Shown here piece after piece: positions 24,438 to 33,024 of a DNA stretch of 64,000 nucleotides; position 1 is the stretch's first letter; the number at the start of each line of letters is the position of its first letter. The position numbers were made by a program, and so were the translations under genes. The notes below the pieces were generated by a model. It was not told where the DNA came from and did not search any database. It saw only the letters and a list, made by a program, of their open reading frames with translations. Source of the DNA: Alcanivorax jadensis T9 (GTDB lineage Bacteria; Pseudomonadota; Gammaproteobacteria; Pseudomonadales; Alcanivoracaceae); assembly GCF_000756655.1 (NCBI RefSeq), contig NZ_ARXU01000003.1:372001-436000 (forward strand), read 5' to 3'.

Positions 24438-25832
24438 TTGCGTTATCTCCTGCTGACTCTGGCCATTCTGCTGACCGCCTGCGACCAGGGTCCGAGCTTT
24501 ACCGAAGCGGAGCCCGGCGAGCACCTGTCGGCCGGCGAAGGCACGGTTACCAAGACCGACCAGAACGCTTTTTCCCTGCCGCTGGCCAACCTGTCGCCGT
24601 CGCGGCGGCTGGATTTCAGTGTCGGTAATAGTTTCTTTCGCAATCCCTGGGTGATTGCCCCGGCGTCCACCGATGCCCGGGACGGCCTGGGCCCACTGTT
24701 CAACACCAACGCCTGCCAGAACTGTCATATCAAGGATGGTCGCGGCCATCCGCCGGCCCCGGACGCCAAGCAGGCGGTGTCCATGCTGGTGCGTCTGTCG
24801 GTACCTGCCAGCGCGACCGACGACCTGACCCGCAGCGGTCTGGTGCCAGAGCCCAACTACGGGGGCCAATTCCAGGATGCGGCCATCCCCGGGGTGTCAC
24901 CGGAAGGTCGGGTGCGGGTCACCTATGAGCTGCAGACCATGACGTTTGCCGATGGTCACCAGGTAGAACTGCGCAAACCGCGCCTGGAGTTTTCCGATCT
25001 GGCCTATGGGGACATGCACCCCGCTACCTTGTACTCCGCCCGCGTTGCGCCGCCGATGATCGGCCTTGGCTTTCTGGAAGCCATTCCCGAAGCCGATCTG
25101 TTGGCCCATGCCGATCCCCATGACGAGGACGATGATGGCATCAGCGGCCGGGTCAACCGGGTCTGGGATCGTGCCACTGGCACCACGGCCATGGGCCGGT
25201 TCGGCTGGAAGGCCGGTCAGCCCAGCCTGCGACAGCAGAATGCGGAAGCCTTTGCCAACGACATGGGGCTCAATAGTCACCTGGTAACGACGGATTCCTG
25301 CGCGCCCAGCCAGACCGATTGCCTGGCTATGCCCAATGGTGGCGAGGTGGAAGTCAGCGACAGCATCATGGACAGCGTGCTGTTTTATACCCGCAATCTG
25401 GCGGTCCCGGCCCGCCGTAATGTGGATGACCCGCAGGTACTGAAAGGCAAATCGTTATTCCACCAGGCCAACTGTCAGGGCTGCCATGTGCCCAGCTTTA
25501 CCACCGGCGCCGATGCGGCAGAACCGGAGCTGGCCAACCAGACCATCCGCCCCTATACCGACCTGTTGCTTCATGATGTCGGCCCGGGTCTGGCCGATGG
25601 GCGTCCGGAATTCCTGGCCAATGGGCAGGAATGGCGTACCCCGCCGCTATGGGGCATTGGCCTTACTGAGGCGGTGAACGGGCACACCCAGTTCCTCCAC
25701 GACGGTCGGGCCCGTAACCTGATGGAAGCGATTCTCTGGCACGGTGGCGAAGCCGCCGGCTCCCGGGACACGGTGCTCATCTTCGACGCCGAGCAGCGCG
25801 CTGCGCTGTTGGCTTTCCTGAATTCGCTGTAA
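24438..25832 (+). CDS. Di-heme c-type cytochrome, DUF1111 family
   Basis: 464 residues with a TTG start preceded by AGAAGGA. The signal sequence carries lipobox LLTAC (Cys15). Two heme motifs are visible: CQNCH near residue 94 (followed by IKDGRGH) and CQGCH near residue 347. A calcium-loop-like DEDDDGISGRVNRV lies around residue 231. The family is often annotated as thiol oxidoreductase, but the reaction is not established. Placed between two imelysin genes, it probably supplies periplasmic redox chemistry for iron uptake. The 107 bp before it holds no separate promoter that I can support. Confidence 0.9.
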   Translation: MRYLLLTLAILLTACDQGPSFTEAEPGEHLSAGEGTVTKTDQNAFSLPLANLSPSRRLDFSVGNSFFRNPWVIAPASTDARDGLGPLFNTNACQNCHIKDGRGHPPAPDAKQAVSMLVRLSVPASATDDLTRSGLVPEPNYGGQFQDAAIPGVSPEGRVRVTYELQTMTFADGHQVELRKPRLEFSDLAYGDMHPATLYSARVAPPMIGLGFLEAIPEADLLAHADPHDEDDDGISGRVNRVWDRATGTTAMGRFGWKAGQPSLRQQNAEAFANDMGLNSHLVTTDSCAPSQTDCLAMPNGGEVEVSDSIMDSVLFYTRNLAVPARRNVDDPQVLKGKSLFHQANCQGCHVPSFTTGADAAEPELANQTIRPYTDLLLHDVGPGLADGRPEFLANGQEWRTPPLWGIGLTEAVNGHTQFLHDGRARNLMEAILWHGGEAAGSRDTVLIFDAEQRAALLAFLNSL

Positions 25833-25860
25833 CCCTGTTGGCTTTCATTCTGAGGTTTCC

Positions 25861-26883
25861 ATGCAACGCCTGATAGTGCTGATTACCACCCTGATGCTGG
25901 CTGCCTGCAGTGATCCGCGCCAGCAGGTCACCACGCAACTGGCCGATCAGGTGCTGCTGCCTGCGCACCAACAGTGGCAAAGTCGCAACATGACCCTGCT
26001 GGACAGCACCCGGGCCTGGTGCAGTGGCGATCAGGAACTAGCCAGCCTGAAGCAGGCATTCCACCAGAGCCAGTCTGCCTGGTCCCGCCTGCAGCCTTTG
26101 ATGGTCGGGCCATTGTCCGAGGGCAATCGTAGCTGGCAGGTCCAGTTCTGGCCGGACAAGCGAAATATGGTGGCGCGCCAGACCGAGGACTTGCTGGATG
26201 AATTTGCCGATCTGACTCAGCCGCAACTGGAAGGTGCCAGTGTGGTGGTACAGGGGCTGACGGCGTTTGAATATGTGCTCTTCGATGAGCAGACGGCTGT
26301 CACTGAAAACCGGGACCGCTACTGCCCGTTGCTGACGGGCATTGCCCGTCACCAGTTGACCTTGTCTGATCAGGTGCTTGCCCTATGGCAGCAGCCCGAA
26401 GGAATGCTGGATAAGCTCACGAGCTTCCCCAATGCGCGTTACGCCAATGCGGATGAGGCTCTGGGTGGCATCCTGCGTGTTCAGGTCACCGGTGTTGATA
26501 CCCTGAAGAAAAAGCTGGGTACGCCCATGGGCCGGCTCAACAGCGGCGTGCCGCAACCCTATCAGGCGGAAGCCTGGCGCAGCCGTCATTCCACGGAAAA
26601 CCTGCAGGCCTCCCTGGCGGGCGCCCAGGCGGTGTGGGAGCGGGTCCGTTCCCTGGTAGGGGATGCCGGACTGGTGGCTGATATCGACCAGGCCTACAAG
26701 ACAATCCGTGACCAGTTGGAAGCCTTGCCGGCGCCGTTGATGGAACTGGTGCAGGACCCGACCCGCCAGGCGCAGTTGCAGTCGCTGTATCAGAACCTGG
26801 ATGCCCTGGAAACGCTGCAGCAAGACGATCTGGCCCGGCACCTGGGCATCCAGATCGGCTTCAACGCCAACGACGGCGACTAG
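25861..26883 (+). CDS. Second imelysin-family lipoprotein, motif-degenerate
   Basis: 340 residues starting MQRLIVLITTLMLAACSDP, with lipobox LAAC (Cys16). It follows the DUF1111 gene by 28 bp. The expected GxHxxE is replaced by GLTAFEYVLF, so the histidine is absent while the glutamate is kept. This is common for the second imelysin of such operons in my understanding, but it suggests that the metal site differs from that of the first copy. It ends before a REP-like element at 26900-27059. Confidence 0.87.
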   Translation: MQRLIVLITTLMLAACSDPRQQVTTQLADQVLLPAHQQWQSRNMTLLDSTRAWCSGDQELASLKQAFHQSQSAWSRLQPLMVGPLSEGNRSWQVQFWPDKRNMVARQTEDLLDEFADLTQPQLEGASVVVQGLTAFEYVLFDEQTAVTENRDRYCPLLTGIARHQLTLSDQVLALWQQPEGMLDKLTSFPNARYANADEALGGILRVQVTGVDTLKKKLGTPMGRLNSGVPQPYQAEAWRSRHSTENLQASLAGAQAVWERVRSLVGDAGLVADIDQAYKTIRDQLEALPAPLMELVQDPTRQAQLQSLYQNLDALETLQQDDLARHLGIQIGFNANDGD

Positions 26884-26899
26884 ATTTCTACGAAGCCGC

Positions 26900-27059
26900 G
26901 TAGGAGCACCGCTTGAGGTGCGAACCGCGTCAGCGGAAATCGTCCGCAGGGCGATCAGGTGTTTCAGAGACGGATAAGGCCGCCCGGACATCATTGCAGT
27001 AAACATGCATTGCTCCCGCCGCGCTGATGCGCGGTTTGCACCTCAAAGGGTGCTTCTTC
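26900..27059. repeat. REP-like inverted pair within the imelysin operon
   Basis: Left arm 26900-26929 (GTAGGAGCACCGCTTGAGGT...) and right arm 27030-27059 are inverse with about six mismatches. The element sits between the second imelysin and the DUF1513 gene and may modulate transcript stability or partial termination. Confidence 0.7.
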
Positions 27060-27092
27060 AGCAGGATTTAGCAATTTTTGGGGAAGTCCGTT

Positions 27093-28202
27093 ATGCCACT
27101 GACACGACGACAATTACTGGGCGTTGGTGCGGCGGTAGCCGGCACCGCCGCCCTGGGCGGCTGGACCGTCTGGTCCGGGCGAGGCCAATCGCCGCTGCTA
27201 TTGTCCGCCCGCAATGATGATGCTGGCCAGCATTATGCGGTCGGTTATTTTCTCGATGGTCGGCGCGCTTTTGCGACTCCGGTGACGGATCGTTGCCACG
27301 ACATTTGCCGGCATCCTTTCCTGCCTCTTGCCTTGTTTGTGGGGCGTCGTCCGTCCCGGGAAAGCTACCTGGTCGATCTGCGTGACGGCATTCTTCTGCA
27401 GACCCTGCACAGCCAGCCGCAACGGCATTTCTACGGTCACGCTGTCTTCCACAACAGTGGCCGGTGGCTTTACGCCACGGAAAACGATACCCGTGAACCG
27501 GGACGCGGCGTGCTGGGTCGCTATCGGCTGGATAGCACGCGTCTGCAGCTGATCCATGACGGCGAGGTGTCCAGCCATGGTGTGGGCCCGCATCAACTGG
27601 CCTGGTTGCCGGACGGCGAATCCCTGGTGATTGGTAACGGCGGTATTCGTACCGAAGGCGGCAGCCGGAAGGAAATGAATTTACCGGCCATGGCGCCGAG
27701 CCTGGTGATCATGGATCGCCAGGGAGAGCTGCTCAGTAAAGAAACCCTGCCGCAACAAAAGAACAGTATTCGCCATCTGGCCGTGGCCAGTGACGGCACC
27801 GTGATCACCGGCCAGCAATACCACGGCCCGGCCTGGGACAAGGTGCCATTACTGGCCATCAAGCGCCCCGGTGAGGCATATCACCCATTCCCGGTGAGTG
27901 AATCGCAACTGGCGATAATGAACCAGTACACCGCCAGCATTGCCATCCACAGCGAAAAAAGACTAGTGGCAATGACCGCCCCGCGCGGCAACCGTTTTTT
28001 CATCTGGGATCTGGATAGTGCCGCCACCGTGGTGGATGCGCCCATGCCGGACTGTGCTGGAGTTGGTGCAGTACCCGGTGGTTTCGCGGTGACTTCCGGG
28101 CAGGGCAAATGCCGTTACTTCGACTGCACCGGCGGTGCAGTGCAAAGCCACTGGCTGACACTGCCTGATGGCTGGTGGGATAACCATCTCTGGCTAGGGT
28201 GA
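27093..28202 (+). CDS. DUF1513 family protein
   Basis: 369 residues starting MPLTRRQLLGVGAAVAGTAA, a twin-arginine-type signal. The ATG at 27093 is preferred to a TTG at 27078. The mature protein looks like a beta-propeller: repeated short blocks such as GHAVFHNSGRWLYATEND and GVGPHQLAWLPDGESLVIGNGG. It is the usual fourth gene of the imelysin operon and should act in the periplasm as a binding or scaffold protein. Exact function is not established. Confidence 0.88.
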   Translation: MPLTRRQLLGVGAAVAGTAALGGWTVWSGRGQSPLLLSARNDDAGQHYAVGYFLDGRRAFATPVTDRCHDICRHPFLPLALFVGRRPSRESYLVDLRDGILLQTLHSQPQRHFYGHAVFHNSGRWLYATENDTREPGRGVLGRYRLDSTRLQLIHDGEVSSHGVGPHQLAWLPDGESLVIGNGGIRTEGGSRKEMNLPAMAPSLVIMDRQGELLSKETLPQQKNSIRHLAVASDGTVITGQQYHGPAWDKVPLLAIKRPGEAYHPFPVSESQLAIMNQYTASIAIHSEKRLVAMTAPRGNRFFIWDLDSAATVVDAPMPDCAGVGAVPGGFAVTSGQGKCRYFDCTGGAVQSHWLTLPDGWWDNHLWLG

Positions 28203-28253
28203 TCGGTTTCTTCAGCAAGCAAGAGAGATTGATGGCGGGAGGGGAGTAAAACT

Positions 28254-28334
28254 CTTCGTTTTGCGAGCAACGCTCCAACAGCGGGTTTCTGACCAGCATC
28301 CGTGCCCCGTTGGAGCCTTGCTCGCAAGGCGAAG
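28254..28334. repeat. Inverted repeat, possible terminator of convergent genes
   Basis: Arms 28254-28279 and 28309-28334 pair at about 23 of 26 positions (TTGCGAGCAA.GCTCCAAC). It lies between the DUF1513 gene and the convergent secreted-protein gene. No T-run is seen. Confidence 0.65.
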
Positions 28335-28348
28335 TTCTATCGTCTGTT

Positions 28349-28741
28349 TCAATCGTGCCAGTTGGATACCTTGCCGGAGCAGACCCAGTCCTTGGAGCCT
28401 TTTTCTACCCCGATCCAGTTATAGGTATAGCGGCCATTGGCGTTGCTGGTAGACCAGCTCTTGGTGTTGCCTGCTGAAATGCCGGAAGCGCCGCAATCTT
28501 CGGAACCGTTATCGCGCTCATTGCAGAAACGGGCATAAATACGGTTGTTGCAGGTGTTGCGGAAGGTGACGGTAAAGCGTCCCTCGGTGTACTGGCTCCA
28601 TTTTGTGTCGTGCACTTCCATGCAGGGGCCGCCGCGGCTGTTGCGGCCATCCCAGCAGGTGTCGTCGTCAAGGCTGGAATAATAGTCGGCTACGGCAAAT
28701 TGCGAGGCGAGCAGTGCGGCAATGCCAAAGGTCCATTTCAT
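28349..28741 (-). CDS. Secreted cysteine-containing protein
   Basis: 130 residues with a signal peptide (MKWTFGIAALLASQFAVA, cleavage likely after AVA) and a mature domain with six cysteines, probably in three disulfides. Aromatic and asparagine-rich stretches (FTVTFRNTCNNRIYARFCNERDN) suggest a small beta domain. No family is recognised. The gene has its own region upstream, next to a MITE-like element. Confidence 0.72.
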   Translation of the reverse strand: MKWTFGIAALLASQFAVADYYSSLDDDTCWDGRNSRGGPCMEVHDTKWSQYTEGRFTVTFRNTCNNRIYARFCNERDNGSEDCGASGISAGNTKSWSTSNANGRYTYNWIGVEKGSKDWVCSGKVSNWHD

Positions 28742-28807
28742 GATCTTCCCCTTTTCTGTCCATCGGTTTGGCCCGGTGTGTCCTCAACCGGGAATCGTCG
28801 TTCCATT

Positions 28808-29078
28808 AAGGAGCCTCTGAAGAGCTTCTTGCATGCTCAGTCTTTCAGGCTGGCTCGCCCTCTCTGCCAAGGTAAAGAGGGGCGCAATATCGAAGGTGTG
28901 TGTCCACCCATCGAACGAGTGCGGGCCAGCCTGGAAGACCCGGAGGGCGCGGCCTGAAGGGCACATCCGCTGCGCTTTGTCGCTAGGAAAGGGGGCCACC
29001 CTGTCCGTCGCGACAAAACACAACAGCTGCACCCTTCAGGCCACGCTGAATACGCAAGAAGCTCTCCAGAGGCTCCTT
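28808..29078. mobile_element. MITE-like element with terminal inverted repeats
   Basis: A 271-bp non-coding element. The left end AAGGAGCCTCTGAAGAGCTT and the inverse of the right end agree at 24 of the first 25 positions. The element is flanked by the 4-bp duplication CATT (28804-28807 and 29079-29082). Inner inverted repeats (around 28850 with 28920, and 28951 with 29040) would give a multi-stem fold. No transposase is encoded. The family of its parent element is not known to me. Confidence 0.8.
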
Positions 29079-29137
29079 CATTGTAGAAACTGGGCAGAAA
29101 TGAGCTTCCCCCATATGGGGTAAACGGCAAAAAAGCC

Positions 29138-29548
29138 TCAGTGATCGCCGCTGCATTCCTGGTGATCGCTGAGTACCTCGATGACTCGGCACTCGCCGGT
29201 ATGCCCCTGTTCGCACTCTTCGATCATCCGGTCCAGTTCATCGCGTAATGCCGTCAGCGAGCGGATGCGGTTTTGCACGGCAGTCCGGTGGCGGCGGGCG
29301 ATGCTGTCGGCGTGGCCATGTTGCTCGCTCATGGCCAGCAGTTCACGAATATCATCCAGGGTGAAGCCCAGCTCCCGGCTGTGGCGAATGAACTGCAGCC
29401 GTTCGCGGTGCTTGCGGTGATAGCGTCGCTGGCCGCCTTCGCTGCGGGCGGGTTCGGGCATCAGGCCGATCTTTTCGTAGTAGCGGATGGTTTCCACCTT
29501 GCAGCCGGCGGCCTTGCTCAGGGTGCCGATAGAAAAAAGGGTGCTCAT
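29138..29548 (-). CDS. MerR-family metal-responsive regulator
   Basis: 136 residues from MSTLFSIGTLSKAAGCKVET; a longer reading from 29629 is rejected because it would cross the divergent promoter. The N-terminal winged helix contains VETIRYYEKIGL and GQRRYHRKHRERLQFIRHSRELGF, as in ZntR/CadR/PbrR. The C-terminus holds cysteines in EECEQGHTGEC and HQECSGDH, likely metal ligands. The cysteine usual near residue 78 in this group (start of the dimer helix) is not evident, so the metal is uncertain. It faces DUF3703 and a CDF-like transporter and should control them. Confidence 0.85.
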   Translation of the reverse strand: MSTLFSIGTLSKAAGCKVETIRYYEKIGLMPEPARSEGGQRRYHRKHRERLQFIRHSRELGFTLDDIRELLAMSEQHGHADSIARRHRTAVQNRIRSLTALRDELDRMIEECEQGHTGECRVIEVLSDHQECSGDH

Positions 29549-29562
29549 GGCGCCTCCGGGGC

Positions 29563-29593
29563 TTGAACCTGTAGTCACTATAGCTTTTTTAAT
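29563..29593 (+). promoter_or_regulatory. MerR-type promoter/operator for the metal module
   Basis: -35 TTGAAC (29563-29568) and -10 TTTAAT (29588-29593) are separated by 19 bp, the lengthened spacer typical of MerR-activated promoters. The spacer CTGTAGTCACTATAGCTTT holds the dyad CTGTAGTCACTATAG, similar to known ZntR/CadR/PbrR sites. It lies between the divergent regulator and the DUF3703 gene. Confidence 0.8.
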
Positions 29594-29627
29594 GGTGACA
29601 TAACGGTATGGGTTCAAGGAGCTTTTC

Positions 29628-29969
29628 ATGAATGAGCGACAGCGACAGGCCTTCGGGACAGCGATGAGCGAGGCGCGTCTGGCTTACCGCCAACGCCGCT
29701 GGGAGCAGGCGTTCGCGCTGCTGGAGCGAGCCCACGTGCTGGGCCAGACCCGGGTCACCCCCCATGTGCAGAGCCACTGGTGGATGCTGAAAGTGGGGTG
29801 GCAGCGCCTGGATGCCCGCGAAGTGCGTGGTCAGTTGTTGCGCCTGCTGGCGGCCATGCTGTTGTCGCGGCTGTGGGTGCCCCTGGGTAATACCGGCGGC
29901 GCCAACGTCAACCCGCTACAACCCATGCCGATTGCCGATGACCTGCGTGAACTGATGGAGACTGACTGA
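29628..29969 (+). CDS. DUF3703 family protein
   Basis: 113 residues. The segment MSEARLAYRQRRWEQAFALLERAHVLGQTRVTPHVQSHWWML matches DUF3703, a helical family seen beside metal-responsive MerR genes and cation transporters. It ends in GGANVNPLQPMPIADDLRELM. Its stop overlaps the start of the transporter gene. Function is unknown; a role in metal handling is inferred from linkage. Confidence 0.8.
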   Translation: MNERQRQAFGTAMSEARLAYRQRRWEQAFALLERAHVLGQTRVTPHVQSHWWMLKVGWQRLDAREVRGQLLRLLAAMLLSRLWVPLGNTGGANVNPLQPMPIADDLRELMETD

Positions 29970-30601
29970 TGGGCTGTTGCGATACCGATATCCAGGCCAG
30001 CCCGGCGCCGGCATACCGCCGGGTGCTGTGGCTGGTGCTGCTGATCAATGCGGTGATGTTTGTGGTGGAGGCGACCTCTGGGGTGCTGGCGGACTCCCGC
30101 GCCCTGCAGGCGGATGCGCTGGATTTCCTCGGCGATACGGCCACCTATGGCCTGACCCTGTGGGCGCTGGGCCAGTCCCTGGCCTGGCGGCTGCGGGCCG
30201 CCCGCATCAAGGGGTTCTCCCTGCTGATCATGGGCGTGGTGGTGCTGGCCAACAGTGTCTGGGCCCTGTGGCAGGGCAGCGCTCCCCAGGGAGAGATGAT
30301 GATGGGGGTGGCCGGGCTGGCGCTGGTTGCCAATGTGGTCAGTGCCCTGTTGCTGCTGCGTCATCGGCAAGGGGACGCCAATATCCGTTCCGCCTGGCTG
30401 TGTTCGCGCAATGATGCGCTGGCCAATCTGGCGGTGCTGGTGTCCGGCAGCCTGGTGCTCTGGCTGGGAAGCCGCTGGCCGGACCTGCTGGTGGCGCTGG
30501 CGATTGCCGGCCTGTTTACCCACAGCGCCCTGTCGATTCTGCGTCAGGTACGCGATGAACAGGGCGGCCAGCAATGTGCAGAGGAAAAGGAGTCATGTTG
30601 A
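29969..30601 (+). CDS. CDF-like cation transporter
   Basis: 210-residue inner-membrane protein with six helices, beginning MGCCDTDIQ, where the cysteines could bind metal. The cation diffusion motif is recognisable as ADSRALQADALDFLGDTATY in helix 2 and NDALANLAVLVSGSLV in helix 5. The usual cytosolic C-terminal domain is missing: after helix 6 there are about 15 polar residues. This short form occurs with DUF3703 in metal operons. It probably exports a divalent metal, under MerR control. Confidence 0.82.
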   Translation: MGCCDTDIQASPAPAYRRVLWLVLLINAVMFVVEATSGVLADSRALQADALDFLGDTATYGLTLWALGQSLAWRLRAARIKGFSLLIMGVVVLANSVWALWQGSAPQGEMMMGVAGLALVANVVSALLLLRHRQGDANIRSAWLCSRNDALANLAVLVSGSLVLWLGSRWPDLLVALAIAGLFTHSALSILRQVRDEQGGQQCAEEKESC

Positions 30602-31044
30602 TCAGACTGGAATTTTCCAGTGCGTTGCCGGTGAGTCGGGCTGCCCTGTGGCGGGCTATTACCGCCATGGAAGGCATCAACGACGAAATGCGCCCTTGGC
30701 TGACCATGGGGGCGCCGGCGGGTGTCCGCAGCTTGCAGGACGTGCCACTGACGCCGGGTAAGCCGCTGTTTCGTAGTTCCATCAAACTGTTTGGCTGGCT
30801 GCCGGTAGGGTATTCAGACCTGACGTTGCTGTCCCTCACTCCTGGAGAAGGCTTCGTGGAGGCCTCGCCCATGACCGGCATGCGAGAGTGGCGTCATGAA
30901 AGACGCTTGGAGGATAGCGACACTGGCTGTAGGCTTCTCGACACCCTGGTGTTCGAGCCGCGGGTATTGCCGACAGTCACGTCGGCGATTATTCGCGCCT
31001 TTTTTGGCCATCGTCACCGCCGCCTGCGTCGCCGTTACCGCTGA
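30595..31044 (+). CDS. SRPBCC-like protein
   Basis: 149 residues from ATG at 30595, preceded by AAAGGAG and overlapping the transporter stop. The stretches LEFSSALPVSRAALWRAITAMEGI and GCRLLDTLVFEPRVLPTVTSAIIRAFFGHRHRRLRRRY fit a START/SRPBCC-type lipid- or ligand-binding cup. No cofactor motif is seen. Role unknown. Confidence 0.65.
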   Translation: MLIRLEFSSALPVSRAALWRAITAMEGINDEMRPWLTMGAPAGVRSLQDVPLTPGKPLFRSSIKLFGWLPVGYSDLTLLSLTPGEGFVEASPMTGMREWRHERRLEDSDTGCRLLDTLVFEPRVLPTVTSAIIRAFFGHRHRRLRRRYR

Positions 31045-31050
31045 GTCTCT

Positions 31051-31275
31051 ATGGATTTCAAACAGGAAGATCTGAAAGCCCTGATCGAACGCACCATGCC
31101 GTTCGGCAAGTATCAGGGGCGGGTGTTGATCGACCTGCCTGAACCCTACCTGCTGTGGTTTGCCAGTAAGGGTTTCCCCAACGGCGAGCTGGGCCGGCTG
31201 ATGGCGCTGGCGCTGATGTTGAAAATGGACGGCACTGAAAAGCTGTTGGAGCCGTTACGACAAAGCCATGGATAG
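31051..31275 (+). CDS. DUF3820 family protein
   Basis: 74 residues with MPFGKYQGRVLIDLPEPYLLWFASKGFPNGELG, the core of the DUF3820 family. It follows the previous gene by 6 bp and is likely cotranscribed. Function is not established. Confidence 0.82.
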   Translation: MDFKQEDLKALIERTMPFGKYQGRVLIDLPEPYLLWFASKGFPNGELGRLMALALMLKMDGTEKLLEPLRQSHG

Positions 31276-31328
31276 CCGCGTGTTTGGCCTTTAGTCTTGA
31301 TGGTTCAGAGACACGGAAGGATCACACC

Positions 31329-32009
31329 ATGAGCCAGCTTCAATCACTTACCGACACCATCTGGCACGTCGCCGTCCCTCACGCCTTCATGGGCCTGCAT
31401 GTGGGGTCCCGCATGACGGTGGTGAAGCTGTCCAGCGGCGGTTTGCTACTGCATTCGCCGGTACCGGTGGATGAGGATCTGGCAGCCGAGCTGGCGGCAC
31501 TGGGTGAGGTGAAACATATCGTCTGCCCGAATCTGTTCCACCATGTGTTTGCCGCCGAGGTAAAACAGCGTTACCCGGATGCGCTTTTGCATGGCCCGGC
31601 CAAACTGGCGGGTAAGCGCAAGGATCTGACCCTGGATGCCACCCTGTCGGAAACCCCGCACCCGGATTGGGGGGACGATTTCGAGCTGGTCTTTATCGAA
31701 GGTTCCATGTTGCAAGAGACGGTGTTCTATCATCCCGCCAGCCGTACCCTGATCGCCGCCGATCTGATCGAAAACTTCCGCCAGTGTGACCATGGCTTTA
31801 CCCGCTGGTATCTGAAGCTGGGTGGTCTGTGGCAAAAGCCCGGCTGGCACCCGATCCTGCGGCTGGTGTATCTGAACCGCAGAAAGGCCCGCGCCAGCAT
31901 CACCCGCATTCTGGAATGGCCCTTCGAAAAACTCAGCCTGGCCCACGGCGAGGTGATTACCGAAAATGCCCGTAACCAGGCGCGGCATGGTCTGGAGTGG
32001 TTGTTTTAA
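31329..32009 (+). CDS. DUF4336 family protein (metallo-beta-lactamase-like)
   Basis: 226 residues with the ATG at 31329 preceded by GAAGGA. Segments ALGEVKHIVCPNLFHHVFAAEVKQRYP and TLIAADLIENFRQCDHGFTRWY match DUF4336, related to the metallo-beta-lactamase fold. The His pairs in NLFHHVF and the Asp in AADLIEN sit where metal ligands are expected, but the canonical HxHxDH is not present. The reaction is unknown. Confidence 0.75.
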   Translation: MSQLQSLTDTIWHVAVPHAFMGLHVGSRMTVVKLSSGGLLLHSPVPVDEDLAAELAALGEVKHIVCPNLFHHVFAAEVKQRYPDALLHGPAKLAGKRKDLTLDATLSETPHPDWGDDFELVFIEGSMLQETVFYHPASRTLIAADLIENFRQCDHGFTRWYLKLGGLWQKPGWHPILRLVYLNRRKARASITRILEWPFEKLSLAHGEVITENARNQARHGLEWLF

Positions 32010-32091
32010 GGGGGCAGGCAGGCCGGACTCGTTGCTCCGGGAAGCATCGGCCGCCACAATGTGGTAACTGTTTTTCACCTTATGGTCTGCC

Positions 32092-33024
32092 GTGCTGCCC
32101 CTGGTCTACCACCCCGATTACAGCTTTCCCTTTCCCGGCGAACACCGTTTCCCCATGGAAAAGTTCGGCCGGCTGCATGGGCACTTGCGGGGGCTGGGGA
32201 TAGCCCACGGCGACAACGAATTTCGTCCGGGCCGGGCCAAGGCGGCCCTGTTGGGCCAGGCCCATTGTCCGCAGTATGTCTCGGACATCGTTGCTGGCAC
32301 CCTGGATCAGAAGGCCCGGCGTCGCCTGGGGTTGCCGTGGAGCGAGGGGCTGGTGAAGCGCACCTGCATTGCCCCCATGGGAACCCTGTTTACGGCGCAG
32401 CTTGCCCTGAGACAGGGCCTGGCCTGCCATCTGGCCGGTGGTACCCATCACGCCCATTACGATTTCGGTTCCGGCTTCTGTATCTTCAATGATCTGGCGT
32501 TCGCCGCGAAACAGTTACTGGCCAGCGGCGCCGTGGAGCGTCTGCTGGTTTTCGATTGCGATGTGCATCAGGGCGATGGCACCGCCGCCATGCTCGCGGA
32601 TGAGCCGCGGGCCTTTACCTGTTCCCTTCATTGCGAAAAAAACTTTCCGGTGCGCAAGCAGAAAAGCGACCTGGATGTGGGCTTGCCGCTGGGTATGACT
32701 GACCGGGATTATCTGGATACGGTGTTCGAAACCCTGGAAAACCTGCTCGATACCGTGCGCCCGCAACTGGTGCTTTATGATGCCGGTGTCGATATTTTCG
32801 AGCATGACCCACTGGGGCGGCTGTGTGTTTCCGAGCAGGGCATTGCCGACCGTGAGCGGGGCGTGATCGAGCGCTGCCGTCGGCGGGGAATAGCGGTGGC
32901 CACGGTGATCGGTGGCGGCTACGATGATGACCGGGACGCGCTGGCAAGGCGGCATGGGATCGTCGTCGAAACCAGTCACGAACTGGCTACGAAGCCACTG
33001 TCGGAGCGCAGCGAAGCGGAGTAA
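32092..33024 (+). CDS. Histone-deacetylase-family (AcuC/AphA-like) hydrolase
   Basis: 310 residues with a GTG start; no strong ribosome site is seen. Motifs of zinc-dependent deacetylases are in order: AGGTHHAHYDFGSGFCIFNDLA (about residues 119-140, catalytic histidines), VFDCDVHQGDGT (about 158-169, zinc Asp and His) and LYDAGVDIF (about 229-237, zinc Asp). Bacterial members remove acetyl groups from proteins or small amines. The last 12 residues (ATKPLSERSEAE) are encoded by a dispersed repeat, so the native C-terminus may have been altered. Confidence 0.88.
   Translation: MLPLVYHPDYSFPFPGEHRFPMEKFGRLHGHLRGLGIAHGDNEFRPGRAKAALLGQAHCPQYVSDIVAGTLDQKARRRLGLPWSEGLVKRTCIAPMGTLFTAQLALRQGLACHLAGGTHHAHYDFGSGFCIFNDLAFAAKQLLASGAVERLLVFDCDVHQGDGTAAMLADEPRAFTCSLHCEKNFPVRKQKSDLDVGLPLGMTDRDYLDTVFETLENLLDTVRPQLVLYDAGVDIFEHDPLGRLCVSEQGIADRERGVIERCRRRGIAVATVIGGGYDDDRDALARRHGIVVETSHELATKPLSERSEAE

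Noticed and set aside
28784-29130. Several overlapping ORFs of 80-100 residues on both strands
   Set aside because: All fall in the palindromic MITE-like element; similar ORFs on both strands come from the inverted repeat symmetry.
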